DNA from: Wyeomyia smithii
Lineage: Eukaryota > Arthropoda > Insecta > Diptera > Culicidae
Length of the DNA stretch: 64,000 nt
Direction: 5' to 3'
Assembly: GCF_029784165.1 (NCBI RefSeq)
Contig: NC_073696.1
Span: 259,514,494 to 259,578,493, forward strand
How positions within the stretch are numbered: the stretch's first letter is position 1; every line of letters begins with the position of its first letter. Below the pieces are notes generated by a model. The model saw nothing but the letters and a program-made list of their open reading frames with translations. It was not told the DNA's origin and searched no databases. Both the position numbers and the translations under genes were made by a program. Below, one piece after another: positions 1-11,128 of this stretch.

Positions 1-98
1 TGCTTACTCTCGACTGGGAATAGTTCGTCTGCGATGCCGTCCTTTCCAGTTGTTTTGTGGCTTTTTAGCTCTTTCCAAACTTTTTTGATCTCCAATCT
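1..98 (-). mobile_element. LINE reverse-transcriptase remnant (RTE-like)
   Basis: Read on the minus strand, one frame encodes about 30 residues containing ELKSHKTTGKDGIADELF. This matches the start of the RT domain in insect non-LTR elements (ELKNNKAAGKDGIPAEL type). It runs off the left edge of the window, so the rest of the RT would lie outside. Upstream of the block the homologous frame is lost. It resembles the LINE family represented at 19780-20640. Confidence 0.6.
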
Positions 99-771
99 TG
101 TTCACCAATCGGTTCGTAAACCTTTCGATTGTACCCAGCAGGAACGCCGTACCTTCTTCGAAGAGCCCAACTTGTATACGTTCGCTAGCCGAACGAGTCA
201 CGAGTGAAAAATGCCATCCGTCACGCAGAACATGGACGACCTAAGAGCAGGCTTCACCATTAGGGAATTGGCATGTGTGTTTCCGGATATCTCTTCGAGC
301 AAAATATATGCTTCAAGTAGCATGGAGGCTACGCATACCAATAATAGTTGGACGGAAAAACTATTCCTGTCCAACCTATGCGTTTGAGTCCTCGGTATGG
401 ATTATTATACCATGTTTTAGACACGCTTCATATGTTTCATCGAGAAGCTCCCTCCTTCACATCATCGGGGTTGTCGTTGCATATACATTGATCAAGCTCC
501 GCCCTTGATTCTCAACAAAAAAAAAGGTCATTAACGGCCTCCACCTAAAGATCCGTATTTGCATGCCTACAACTTGCACCTTCACGTGCCGGATCAAGTT
601 TAGTTCCGATGCTCCAAATACTGAGTTTCCTATTATTGTTTCTAAAACTTGATCCAGTTAATATTGGGACGCACAAAATGAGACACATCTTAGTCAAAAA
701 AAAACGTAAAAAAAACTTTGAGATATCATTTCGCATTTGATTCTACCTTCAAAGGAAAAATACAGAAAAAT
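99..771. other. Non-coding stretch, nothing recognised
   Basis: AT-rich sequence with only short unsupported open frames and several homopolymer A/T runs. I see no gene, RNA or inverted repeat here. Confidence 0.4.
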
Positions 772-1118
772 TTATTCGTCTGAGTTGCGGATGAATTCGC
801 GCACTTTTCGTTTTATACCGCCCATTATCTTCTGCCCAGTGGAACTGTCAACTCGATCCGCCATTTTCTTCCACCATCTATGAAAATCAGCTGGTTTTTT
901 ATCATTCTGGAAATTTTCTTCAACTTGATAGACGAAAATCTGGGCAATTTGGTGAGTTGATAGCTTTTTCGATGATATCGATTCCATTCTCCTTGTACCA
1001 ATCAATGACATCCCGGCTGTAGTGACAGTTGGCCAAGTCAGGCCAGAATTTCACCGGAGCGTCATGTGATTGAATGAACGGCAAAATCCGCCTCTGGAGG
1101 CACTGTTCCTCAGGGCTC

Positions 1119-2062
1119 TACTAGAGACTGTGTTATAAGAGATAAACAAAGAGAAAAGCAGTAAATATGGCAACCCTTTACTAATATTTTATTTCAAACA
1201 GTTCTGGCAACCGCGTTTATTTTTAATACATCACACATTATGCTCGTATAACGGACACATTTTCCCTTCATACCATAATTGCACGTGATTCACAACATTT
1301 ATACTGTTTGCAACAAACATTCTGTTCGAAAAGTAACACGCCTGAGTTTGTTTACTTTGCATACTTAGAGCCTCGATTTGACGGTTCACTTGGAGTTTTC
1401 GACCTCACTCTTTGCGTTTCTGTTAATAACACTGTCTGTAGGCTGTACATTTTCGAAACAAAACAACAAAACTGAATATCTCGCGCTGTCATTTCGATTC
1501 GAACAGTTTCATTTTCACTTGCTTCTTTTCGGCTACTGTCATCGAATCACTTCTTTCTTTCGCTCCCGTCTGTTGTTCATCGGATCGTTTCAAATGAAAC
1601 TGATGGCTATTTCAATTGACGGAGAGAGTGACGAAGAAAGAGACTCTTTCCTTTCCTTCAGCGTCACAATTGAAATAGGCACCACATCACGTCGTTCGAT
1701 GATAGTTTTCTAATGCCGCAAGCCGTAGTTAGAACGGCAACGGCATCCAATAAATACGTCACGCAAGTTCCAATCAATATTTCCTCCCTCTTTCCTATGT
1801 ATGCGTGAAGTACTGTATGGAGTCCGCTGTCTCCGTCAGCACTCATTGTCATTTTCAATTGAGAATTGTCATGTAAGAGTGATGGTGATAATCTCCGCTT
1901 TCAATTGAGATAAATACTTCTCAATTTCAATATCAAGCCCTTTCGACTGGGTTTCATGTGACTCACGAAGTGCCCGCAAAAGGTTCAAAAGCTTTCAATT
2001 GGAAGCGACGGGTCAATGCGTCGGTATAACCTGATAATTGTCAATTGAAAATGACTTTTTCA
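1119..2062. mobile_element. Insertion inside the mariner remnant
   Basis: This segment interrupts the transposase reading between VYKE and EEQCLQRRIL. It contains copy 1 of a dispersed repeat (1128-1310, see 22862-23150). Near its right end is an inverted pair with GTCATTTTCAATTGA at about 1848-1862 and its complement at about 2040-2054. No coding domain was recognised. Exact ends and target duplication could not be fixed by eye, and it may be more than one insertion. Confidence 0.5.
1128..1310. repeat. Dispersed repeat, copy 1
   Basis: Starts CTAGAGACTGTG, carries GAAAAGCAGTAAATATGGCA, and ends at CACGTGATTCACAACAT. A second, longer copy in the same orientation lies at 22862-23150. The two differ mainly by an internal segment of about 95 bp that is absent here. 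Confidence 0.65.
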
Positions 2063-2785
2063 GGCTTTGCTTCCTTGTATACCTGGCCATTCATGATTGA
2101 TCCAGTGATGAAAACCTCGGTTTTTGCCACAGCTGCAGATCCCGTGCCGCACCATCAGTTTCCGAGTGAACTTGTCAGCAAACACGACTTGGCGACTTCA
2201 CCTTTGCACTTGGACATATAGATTTTTTGTCTTAGGAGCTGCGCGAAAGCCATTTTTCCATATTACTTATCGTCCATTAAAATGCAGTCGTCGAATTTGG
2301 TCAAGACTTTCTCAAACAGCAGTCTAGCGCGGCGTTTTGCAACGAGATTTGAGGATCCTGTGGGGGTGCTTGCTGGTGTAGAACGACCGCAGGCCTTCAC
2401 ACCGAAAGACTCGTCAAACAGTGCCGTGCCGAGGACTTCTTAACCAAATCACGCAGGGTGATCCCAGGGTTTGTCCGAACTGCTCTGCAGACTTTCAATC
2501 GTTGCTGCTTGTCAATCGTGCCACTTCTGCGGTTGCTATGATCAGCGCGATCCAGCGTTATAGTTTCATTGAATCATGCCAGCACGCTGTTTACGGTTGA
2601 TTTGGAAACCGTAAATTGAAATTGAGGCACTTCGCGATTTTTGCACCTGACCATGTCAGATTTTCAACGTCAGTTTATAAAATTTTCTCACGTCTATCAC
2701 GTTCCGTCTTCGAAAACTTTTGATCCACTGACTCAAGTTTGATGAAAATTTCACTACTTTGTAAACAAACCTCCCGCATCACTGC

Positions 2786-3333
2786 GCTGTCATTGGTTTT
2801 TCGTAACCGCCACTAGAGGCGCCACAGTGAACAGAAAGCTGCGATATTGAGTGGATCTTACTTGATTCGTTCGCCTGAAACAATTTCGGTTGTTTCAATT
2901 CGTATTTACTTCTGAATTGTTCGTAGTAGGATACTTTAAACATATTGCCATACTTAAGCCGCCGCCTTAGATATATGAGGCTGGCGTTACACCGCATTAC
3001 ATAGGTCAGTCGTCCGCTCCGGAAAAGACGCAGTAATACGCCGCCACATCTGTTCAACTGAAGAACCAAAAACGAGACAGAATCTTTTTATTTTAGGTAT
3101 CGACATCTAGCGGTGGAGAGAATGCATTTTACACTCGAAATTTCATCACGCTTATATTCCATTCATTCAACAAAAGGACCGTATGAGCTCTCGCCACTTT
3201 TTCGTCGAGAGAATCCTTTGTTCTCCCCGGTGCTGGTATAGCGAGGGTGCCTTTTCATGATAAACGTACAGTGCCACCCGCATACGTGCAACGGTTTTTA
3301 TGTAGATATATTTTTAATGAATTTCATTGTTGC
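2786..3333. other. Non-coding stretch, nothing recognised
   Basis: Contains only a 96-codon minus-strand open frame (2779-3069) with no recognisable domain. It partly overlaps the flank of the mariner remnant. No RNA gene or repeat structure seen. Confidence 0.35.
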
Positions 3334-3512
3334 CCAAGTTGAAAACTGAATATCTTGACTAACGACAATTATTTTTTTATATTGTACCTAATGTCGTAGG
3401 CAGTGCTGGTACAGCGCGTCTGATATGCATTTCTAGCAATGTTAGGTAAAAAAACGGTACGAGAAAAAAATATTGTCGTTGGTCGAGAAATTCGGTTTCC
3501 AAGTCCAACGGA
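3334..3512. repeat. Small foldback element (hairpin MITE)
   Basis: The left arm (about 3338-3380) has AAGTTGAAAACTGAATAT and CTAACGACAATTATTTTT. The right arm (about 3462-3512) has the complement, AATATTGTCGTTGG followed by TTCGGTTTCCAAGTCCAAC. The arms of roughly 45 bp pair with a few mismatches around an 80-bp spacer. No transposase. Confidence 0.6.
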
Positions 3513-4265
3513 AATATTCAAGTAAATCAACTAACAGGTTAAAATAGTTTCAACAGTCGTGAGGTGTACGATCCAAGAAAATTTGTTAGACAATGTTTGA
3601 ATGGTTGAAAGATTTTTTGTTTAATTTGTTCTATTGACGTTGATTGTGAATTGTTCATGAATTTCCACTTCAAAGATCTCTTGAATGCGGTCCTGTGTGA
3701 AGTGCGGTCGGCCCTGTGAACATGATTTTGATAGATTCAACTATTCAAGATCACCTTTTTGCCTGGTTATTAAAATAGTTTTTTGGTTTTGCCTGGAAAA
3801 AAAATAGTTTTTTGGTTCATGTTCAAACTGTTGGAGCGAACTGTTCGAACGATGCACTGTAAAATCAATGTAGGATGGAACAGCAAAAATTGAATGCGAA
3901 AGCTTGGGCACCAATTTGCTCCAGAGTTTTGTTCGAAGTTGCATATCTGTTCTGTGACGCCGCCCAACATGGGAAAATAGACGATTACGGAAAACCTTCT
4001 CAGTTAGCATACGACCAAGGTTCCCACTGGGATTGGGACTTAATTTTCACCAAGGCTACTTGTATTCCAGTTAGCACCCTGAAGATTTCAAGGACGTTTT
4101 TGCTTGAGGTGACAATTCGCAGCAGGCCTTGATTTACACTTATCATAATTTGCTGAATAACTTGCTATTTTAAATCCATCTACTCATTGATTTAAAAATG
4201 CAGGTGCTCCGCCAAATATTTTGGCTTGAAAAAGTGCTCCGCCGAGAAAAAGGTCTGGGAACTAT
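3513..4265. other. Non-coding stretch, nothing recognised
   Basis: Overlapping short frames on both strands (3741-4010 minus, 3875-4132 plus) show no domain or codon bias that I recognise. Confidence 0.35.
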
Positions 4266-5060
4266 ATACGATAGATTTTATTATACTATTTGAGCTTCGG
4301 TTTGAAAATTTCAGGATTTCGGAACTTTAAGATCTTAAGATTTTGAGGTATAAAGATTCAGGATTCCCGGATTTTTAAATTTGAGGATTCTAATATTTGG
4401 CAACTTGAAATTTTACTGCGGCTTGAGGATTTGAGGATATATGGATTTCAGGATTTTACTAAGAAGATTTCAATATTTCAAGATTTCACTTTTAAAAAAT
4501 ATGAATATCATGAGACTTGGAGGTTTTAGGGCTTGGAAAATTTAAATTTCACTGCGATTTTATAATTTAAAGATGTTCCAGAATTTTGATACCATGAGAT
4601 TCGAAAATTTATGGTTTTGTGACTTTCAGTTTTCAGATATCAAGATTTCAGAATTTTGAGGTTGAAGAATCCTAGTTTTAAAATTTTTAAATCTCTAAAT
4701 ATGATAATTTACTACATTTCAGATTTTGAAATTTGAGATTTTTGGATCTCGAATTTTAGGACATGATTTATAGATGCTGTAATAATTTTACTACAACTTC
4801 AGGATTTTAGGATCTCAGAACTTTAGAATTTTATGCTTTTTAATGTTTAGATTATCGCATTTTAGTGGTTTGGGTTATTAGAATGATTTACTGAGATTTA
4901 AGGACTTGAAGATTTTAAGGTTTGATAATTCAAGAATTTCAAGATTTCATGGTTCCATGGTCGCACTGCGATTTTATCATTTTAAGATTTTCTCAGACAT
5001 TAAGGTTATGAAAATTTCAGAACCCTGAGATCCTAGAATTTCGTGATTTTCAAATCCTAA
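4266..5060. repeat. Degenerate AT-rich repeat of the GGATTTCAGGATTTT type
   Basis: About 800 bp made of loosely repeated 8-12-bp words such as GATTTCAG, GATTTTGAG and GGATTTGAGG, with no fixed period. A second block of the same texture lies at 10490-11060. No coding capacity. Confidence 0.7.
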
Positions 5061-5498
5061 CAGTGGCGGTAGCCAGGATTTCCTCCTTTTGATTTTGAGA
5101 ATATTGATGAGAAAGAGTATCCTGAATCAATGACTATCATGAAGCAAAATAGGATTAGAAAAACAGTGGTTTAGCGCGCTCACGTCACTCACTCTCAATG
5201 CTAGTTCCAAAACCACGTGGTCCTATTTGATCACTTTTCGTGATCTTTTGGTCAAACCCCCCTCATCCCTTTGAGACTTTAACCACGTGATCTTTTCATT
5301 CATCAAGTGCCGAAAATTCGCTTAGGTTTTTCACATTTTTATTATTAAACTTTCAGTACATACTATATTTCTAAAAGGCAAAAGCTTCATTCTTGACTTG
5401 ATGGCAACAATAATTTAGAAGTCAGGAAAAAATACCACGTGATCATTTGGTTCTCATCTCTGGTAGGTCAAAAAATGATATATGTTTTTATATGTTTT
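5061..5498. other. Non-coding stretch, nothing recognised
   Basis: Unique-looking AT-rich DNA with several ACGTGATC/CACGTGGT words (for example 5213, 5283 and 5437). These may be chance or decayed repeat. No gene seen. Confidence 0.3.
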
Positions 5499-5616
5499 TT
5501 GCCTTTCTCCTAGAAAGGTATAGCAATCACTTGCAAAACCGAAAGTATAAAAGTGCTCCAAAGGGCCGAATGGCATATATCATTCGACTCAGCTCGACGA
5601 GCTGAGCATTTTCTGT

Positions 5617-5617
5617 A

Positions 5618-5652
<35 letters not shown>

Positions 5653-5675
5653 GTGTGTGTGTGTGTGTATGTGTA
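5617..5675. repeat. (GT)n microsatellite
   Basis: About 59 bp of GT/TG repeats with a few AT interruptions. An open frame rich in Val and Cys across it is an artefact. Confidence 0.95.
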
Positions 5676-5682
5676 GATTTTT

Positions 5683-6400
5683 ATTCTCACTCACTTTTCT
5701 CAGAGATGGCTGGACCGATTTTCATGAAATTAATTGCAAATGAAAGGTCTTGTTGTCCCATAAGATCCTATTGAATTTTATTGTAATCGGATTTTTAGTT
5801 TAGAGGTTATGTATCAAAATGTAAAAATCATGAAACATCATTATCTCAAAAACTACACAACCGATATGAACAAAATAAATTTCAAATAAACGGGCTACTT
5901 GAAATACCCTTAACTTTCGAATTTCATAAAGATTGGACATGTGGTTCAAAAGTTATGGGAAGAAACGTGTTCTGAAGACTGTTTAATCTCACTCATGTTT
6001 CTCAGAGATGGCTGTACCGATTTTCATAAAATCAGTGTCAAATGGAAGGTCTAGCTGCCCCATAAGACCCTATTGATTTGTTTTGCAATCGGACTATTAC
6101 TTTGCCTGTTATGTTTAAAAATGTGAAATCCAGCTATGAAAAGGAACATATTCCGAAGACTACTTGGACTCACTCACTTTTCTCAGAAATAGCTGAAACG
6201 ATTTTCACTAAATTAGTGTCAAATGAGAGGTCTAGCTGCCTCATAACACCCTATTGAATTTAACTATAATCGGACTGTAACTTTGTCTGTAATGTATCGA
6301 AATGTGAAAATCACGAAACTTCATTATCTCAGAAACTACACAACCGATTTGATCAATATTATCAATATTATTATCAGATGAGCAGGCTAAGGGTTAACTG
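5683..6400. repeat. Tandem repeat, CTCAGAGATGGCTG family
   Basis: Three diverged copies begin near 5685, 5988 and 6168. Each has ACTCACTTTTCTCAGAGAT, then CCGATTTTCA, then AATGAAAGGTCT and CCCATAAGA-CCTATTGA. The spacing is about 300 and 180 bp because of internal length differences. Non-coding. Confidence 0.7.
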
Positions 6401-6904
6401 ATGAATTATGATTGAACACGTGGTTTCATAGTTTGGCTGCCCTACACGTTCCCATTTTATTTGATTATAATCGAACTTAAGCAACCGTTATGTATTAAAT
6501 TGTTAATAAAACAACTAAAGTCTATTATCTCAAAGACTACATGACTTATTTGAACATAACTAGTGTCATAAGAACGAGTCATCTCTAGAACTTACAAATA
6601 ACAAACTTCATAACAATTTGATATGTGGCTCAAAGGTCATGGAAAGAAAAGAAATTTAAAGACTATTTAAAACTATACCTGCTTTGATCGATATATGTGG
6701 CCTCAACATAATTTGAATGAGGTATCGTACTTTTTGAATGTTCCAAATTCATTGATTCCTTGCGATGTGTTAAAAGCCTGCAAATGCACGACGAATCGGC
6801 CATAGGATATGTTCAAAGTCAAATAACAAATCGTTTGAAATGATTGAGTTTATCGAAATAACAATATCCTCGACTTTTGGCTTCTGTACATCGCCTTAAT
6901 TCTG

Positions 6905-7930
6905 AATATATTTATATTGGGTGGTATTCGGTCATTTTCAGCAGATTTTCTGTCATCAATCTGACACCAGAAATACCCATATTGGGAGGTATTTAGTTAT
7001 TTTGGTTGTTTTCCAGAAACTAAAAGTGGTCGTCTTTAAATTCAAAATGGTTTCCAGGGTCAATGTTTGGTTTCTATGCATCATCTCGATTACGGAAATA
7101 TTCATATTGAGTATTATTCGGTCATTTTCGACTGTTTCCTAAAAGTTGCCATTTAGCAATTCAAAATGGTGCCTGAGGACAATTGTTAGCTCATTGCATC
7201 ATTCAAGTTTCAGAGATACTCATATTGGATGGTTTTTAGTTATTTTAGGCTATTTTTCACAAACCGGAAGTCGCCATCTTGGATTTCAAAATGGTATTTA
7301 AGATAGTTTCTAGCCTCTGAGCGTCATTCTGGTTGAAGAAACACACATATTGGGTGTTATTCGATCATTTTCGGCTGTTTCCCAGGAACCGGAAGTCGCC
7401 AACCTAGAAACCAAAATGGGGTGTGTGGTCGATTTCAGCTGCTTTGTATCATTCTAGATCCGCAGGTACTCATGTCAGACGAAAATCGGCCAGTTTTGGC
7501 TGTTTCCCAGAAACTAGAAGTTGCCATCCTACAATTCATAGTGGTGTTCTTGCAACATTCTGGCTCCGGAGATACTCATATTGGGTGGTATTTGGTCACT
7601 TTGGGCTGTTTTTCAGAAACCGAGAGTCGTCATTTTGAACTTTAAAATTGCCTGTAAAACCAATTTCTGTCATCTGAGCGTAGTTCTGATCCGAAAACAT
7701 TCATATTGAATGGTATTTGGTCATTTCCGGCTGTTTGCCAGACACCGGAAGTCACCATCTTAAAATTCAAGATTGTGTCTGTGATCAATTTTTAGCTTCT
7801 GTCTTCTGGTTCCGGAGATACTCATATTTAATGGGAATCGTCCATTTCAGGCTGATTTCCAGAAACCGGAAGTTGCCATCTTACAATCCAAAATGTTGCC
7901 TGAGGTCGATTATGGAACATATTTGTTACC
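6905..7930. repeat. ~124-bp tandem repeat, eight to nine copies
   Basis: The word CATATTGGGTGGTATT(T/C)GGTC recurs near 6912, 6979, 7102, 7221, 7345, 7577, 7702 and 7822, with a decayed copy near 7470. Each is followed by TTTCCCAGAAACCGGAAGT, GCCATCTT and CAAAATGG. Most intervals are 119-126 bp. Open frames here simply follow the period and are not genes. Confidence 0.8.
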
Positions 7931-8200
7931 ACTAGAACATTCACCTGCCAAATTTGGTTCCATTTAGTTGGTTAGCTCTCGAGATGTGCAGAAATTCGTG
8001 TTTCATTTGTATGGCATCCCTCCCTTCCAAAAGAAGGAGGGGTGTCAAAACATTATGGACATATTTTTTATCCCTTAAAACATCTACATGCCAAATTCGG
8101 TTTCATTTGCTTGGTTTGTTCTTGAGTTGTGCAGAAATTTATGTTTCATTTGTATGAGACACCTCCCTTCCAGAAAAGGGAGGGGGTCTCAAACTATCAT
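7930..8200. repeat. Two copies of a CCTCCCTTCC-bearing unit
   Basis: Two units about 145 bp apart share CATTTGTATG, CCTCCCTTCCA-AAA-GGGAGGGG-TC and TGCCAAATT-GGTT-CATTT. The reverse complement of this family forms the longer array at 61600-62760. Confidence 0.7.
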
Positions 8201-8413
8201 AGGAACCTTTATAGGCACCAAAAACCCCTACATACAAATTTTCACGCCGATCGGTTCGGTAATTTTCGAGCCTATATGGATCAGACAGACCGGACTGCAT
8301 TTTTATATGTATAGATTACAACATCAATATTTTTTAAGAGTGAATATATATTTATTGGATTGAAGCGTTCATGTAAATCTATTTTTACAAATAAAAGTTT
8401 GAATGAGAAAGGC

Positions 8414-9589
8414 TGGGTCTGACCGCTAGGTGGATTAATTTAGGTTTTTAACTAGTAGTAAGTTTTTCTCAGCCCCTACTGAACCGATTTAGCTGAATGA
8501 AAAAATAGATTATCGAACGTGTTACATAGCTTTTTTCGATATCTTAATCTTTCAATGTTTTATGAAATTGTGATTTTTCCTGAAGAAAAAAATTTTTTTT
8601 TTACTAAAGTGGCCGTCGCGACGCGCTATATTTGTATCCAAGACACGCAAAAAACATCTTTAAATATACCTTATTTATTAGCCGAAATACCCGAGCACAT
8701 CCCTTTACTCGAAACATCCGAAAAAATACGACAATTCGTTTTTTTTTTTCGTCTTTTCAGAGTAGGGTCCCCCTTAAACCCATTCCCGGCGGAGAGAAAT
8801 CAGTTTTTATTTAAAAAAAATGAAATTTAAACTGACATTCAATGCAACCTTCCATTGCATAGTCTGCAATAATATATTTTCCCGATATTCCACCGCTGGA
8901 ATAAAGAGCCGATACTTGACACCTTTTTTCCCGTGGAAGAAACAGCGAATGCAGCACGGCAATGAAATAAGTAGGCAACAAAAAAAAGAGTAGCGATGAA
9001 GTTTTTTTTCTTGTGTCAGGGACAAATCCAAGAATTAAAAAACAAGAATGTCGGAAAAGAGAATTGTTTACCTCCGGTGTTTCAGTATGAGATTTGAATG
9101 AGTTTAATAAAATCTATTTATCTCATTTATTTATTTTTTTCGTCTAGTCTAGTCTAGTCTAGTCTACACTAACACAGCCAGTACTTGAAAGGATCCTGGA
9201 AAATTATATCCACCATTTAAAAAAAAAATGGTTTCCATACATTTTTCTTGTCAACGACCAGGCCTACTGTGTAGCACAATATAATCTAAGAACGGGAGCA
9301 ATCCGTACCAACCGATCCGTATGTAAAAAGTAATATAATTCGTTGGGAGTGACAAAGCTAAGAAAGTACACTCCTTTGTTGACCAATCTCCTGCGATGGA
9401 ACATAGGTATTCCCTCCTTATGTCCGGGTTTAGAAACCAAGAATATAGCGCCTTTACTCGCTTTCTTATTTATTTATTTTTTTCGTCGAACAAAAGTAGA
9501 CTGCATATATTTATAATCAACTTACATGCTATATGTTATTTATACTTGTTAAAGAAAAAAAGTGATTTTACCTAATTAATTAAAAATAA
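8414..9589. other. Non-coding stretch with a short TCTAG repeat
   Basis: AT-rich DNA without a supported gene. It holds a TCTAG x 4-5 microsatellite at about 9142-9166. The phrase TTATTTATTTTTTTCGTC occurs twice (9128 and 9469), suggesting a small duplication. Confidence 0.4.
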
Positions 9590-10200
9590 CATTACTTCAT
9601 TCGGTTGAAGATTGTTACAATGTTTCAAGTATATAATAGGAATTGTTTTTGCACTGATTCTATTCTGTCTACATGAGTTGCAGAAAACGGAGACCATCCG
9701 ATATTGAGCTGACATAGTGATTACAAAGTGATTTCATTGTGTATGAATCTTGAAAGTTCAAGCAGAAAGGTTTTATAAAACTGAACATGTTACTTGCCTT
9801 ATTGATAATTGTATTGTAATGATCAGTGAATGTTAAGTTTCAGTTAAGTTTGACTCCTAAGTCCCTAACTCGTTTACATTTCTCTACTATCTGATCTCTC
9901 AAAGAAATAATAATGTTTACTTTTTTTTCCTGCCAAAAGCAATCAAACGACATTTTTTTTACGTTCAGCTAATGAAGGCTTTTTTTACACCTAGTAAAAA
10001 AATATTTTATCTCGTTACGAAAAATGTATACATCACTATCGTTTTTAATTTCAATGAAAAGTTTCATATCGTCGGCACAAAAAAGAGTTTTTTAATGTTT
10101 TAGAATAGAGAAAATGTCGTTTACAAATAATATAAATAGTAGAGGGTCCAAGTGAGAGCCTTGAGGAACTCCTGAGGTTACCTGAATAGGTTTCGAAAGT
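9590..10200 (-). pseudogene. LINE RT fragment, Jockey/CR1 type
   Basis: The minus-strand reading from 10195 gives QVTSGVPQGSHLDPLLFILF, NDIFSIL and then CADDMKLFIEIKNDSDV. CADD is the YADD catalytic box with Tyr replaced by Cys. It is followed, after decay, by VRDLGVKL, FTDHYNTIINKASNMFSFIK and LCNHYV. This is the second half of the RT domain and its downstream part. Several stops and frameshifts; the endonuclease and the front of the RT are missing. Confidence 0.8.
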
Positions 10201-10489
10201 CTAGCTTCGAATTTGACTGTTTGTTGACGATCTAGCAACAAACTTGATTCGGGCAGTCTCCAATTTTACCAGTGAAAAAAAAGCATGAAATTTTTGACAT
10301 CGAAAATGTGAAATCTCCAGATCTGGTGTTGTTTCTGAAAATGTTATTTTCACGTTGACTTTCTGGGAATCAGAAAGTTTTGGAGCTGGAAAACTCTCCC
10401 ACAAAGCCAATTTTCGAAAAAAAAAACAATTTTTAGGACAACATTGCATTTTGAAGTTGCAGCATTTCAGAGAGAGATTCTATCATTAA
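10201..10489. other. Short non-coding gap
   Basis: An 82-codon minus-strand frame here has no recognisable domain. Nothing else seen. Confidence 0.3.
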
Positions 10490-11060
10490 AATGTTATATG
10501 ATTTCGAGATTGCGTGATTTTGAAATTAATGAATTTCGGGAATCCGGGATCCCAGAAATTTTGGTTTTTTTTTTCAATCCTAAAATTTTAAGACATTTAA
10601 ATTTTTGCATTCAAATATTTTAAAATTCTAGGGATTCATAATATAGGGAGTTCAGGTTCTTGAGGGTTTAAGGTTTTAAAATGTTAAGAATTTAAGATTT
10701 AGGGATTTCAGAATTTCAAGATTTAAGGATAAGAGAATTTTAAAATTTGAATATTCAAGGATTTAAGCACTTATAGACTAAACAATTCAATAAATCGATA
10801 AATATAACAAAGTCCTGAATTTAGTAATTTGGAGATTTAAGTTTATTAGAGTTTGAAGGTTTTTGGATTTGAAAATTGATTTCAGGAGTTTAGGATTTAA
10901 AGAAAATTGGATTTTTAGATTTTAAGATTTTATAACAGTAAGATCATTGGAATTTGAGATTTCAGGTTCCTAAAATCTCTGAAACTAATATATTTAGGAT
11001 ATTTGGATTATTGAACTTCAATTTTTCGGGATTTGATCATTGTAAGATTGGAGAATCATC
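10490..11060. repeat. Degenerate AT-rich repeat, second block
   Basis: Same texture as 4266-5060: runs of GATTTAGGGATTTCAG, TTTAAGATTT and TTGAGATTTCAGG without a constant period. Non-coding. Confidence 0.65.
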
Positions 11061-11128
11061 AAACTTTTTGAGTTGCAGTGTGCGACTCTAAATTTATTAT
11101 ATTTTGGACATTGAGCATTTTATAAATT

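Larger units (their letters stand above)
772..2785 (-). pseudogene. Broken DD37E/D-type mariner transposase, split by an insertion
   Basis: Minus-strand blocks lie in transposase order. At 2063-2785 is the N-terminal and first catalytic part, including FDDCILMDDK and ITGSIMNGQVYKE. At 820-1118 is the C-terminal catalytic part, including PVKFWPDLANCHYSRDVIDW and NSPNCPDFR. The tail ends MGGIKRKVREFIRNSDE with a natural stop at 772-774. The FWPDLA-CHY and NPPNCP-type motifs are characteristic of the mosquito ITmD37E/maT-like branch of Tc1/mariner. Several stops and frameshifts make it dead. About 940 bp of unrelated sequence (1119-2062) separates the two halves. Confidence 0.75.
5499..8413. mobile_element. 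Composite non-coding repeat module with three tandem families
   Basis: A 2.9-kb unit starting GCCTTTCTCCTAGAAAGG and ending GAGAAAGGC, giving a short GCCTTTCTC/GAGAAAGGC terminal inverted repeat. Inside, in order: a palindrome TCAGCTCGACGAGCTGA at about 5588-5604; a GT microsatellite; about three copies of a unit with CTCAGAGATGGCTG; eight to nine copies of a ~124-bp unit; two copies of a CCTCCCTTCC unit; and a terminal block with GGATCAGACAGACCGG. No transposase. The same parts recur in reverse order and orientation at 61500-62910, so this is a mobile or satellite-like family rather than local slippage. Confidence 0.6.

Noticed and set aside
5553..5774. Val/Cys-rich frame
   Set aside because: Translation of the (GT)n microsatellite.
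6905..8320. Possible CRISPR-like array
   Set aside because: The ~124-bp units are diverged along their whole length with no unique spacers, and the genome is an insect's.
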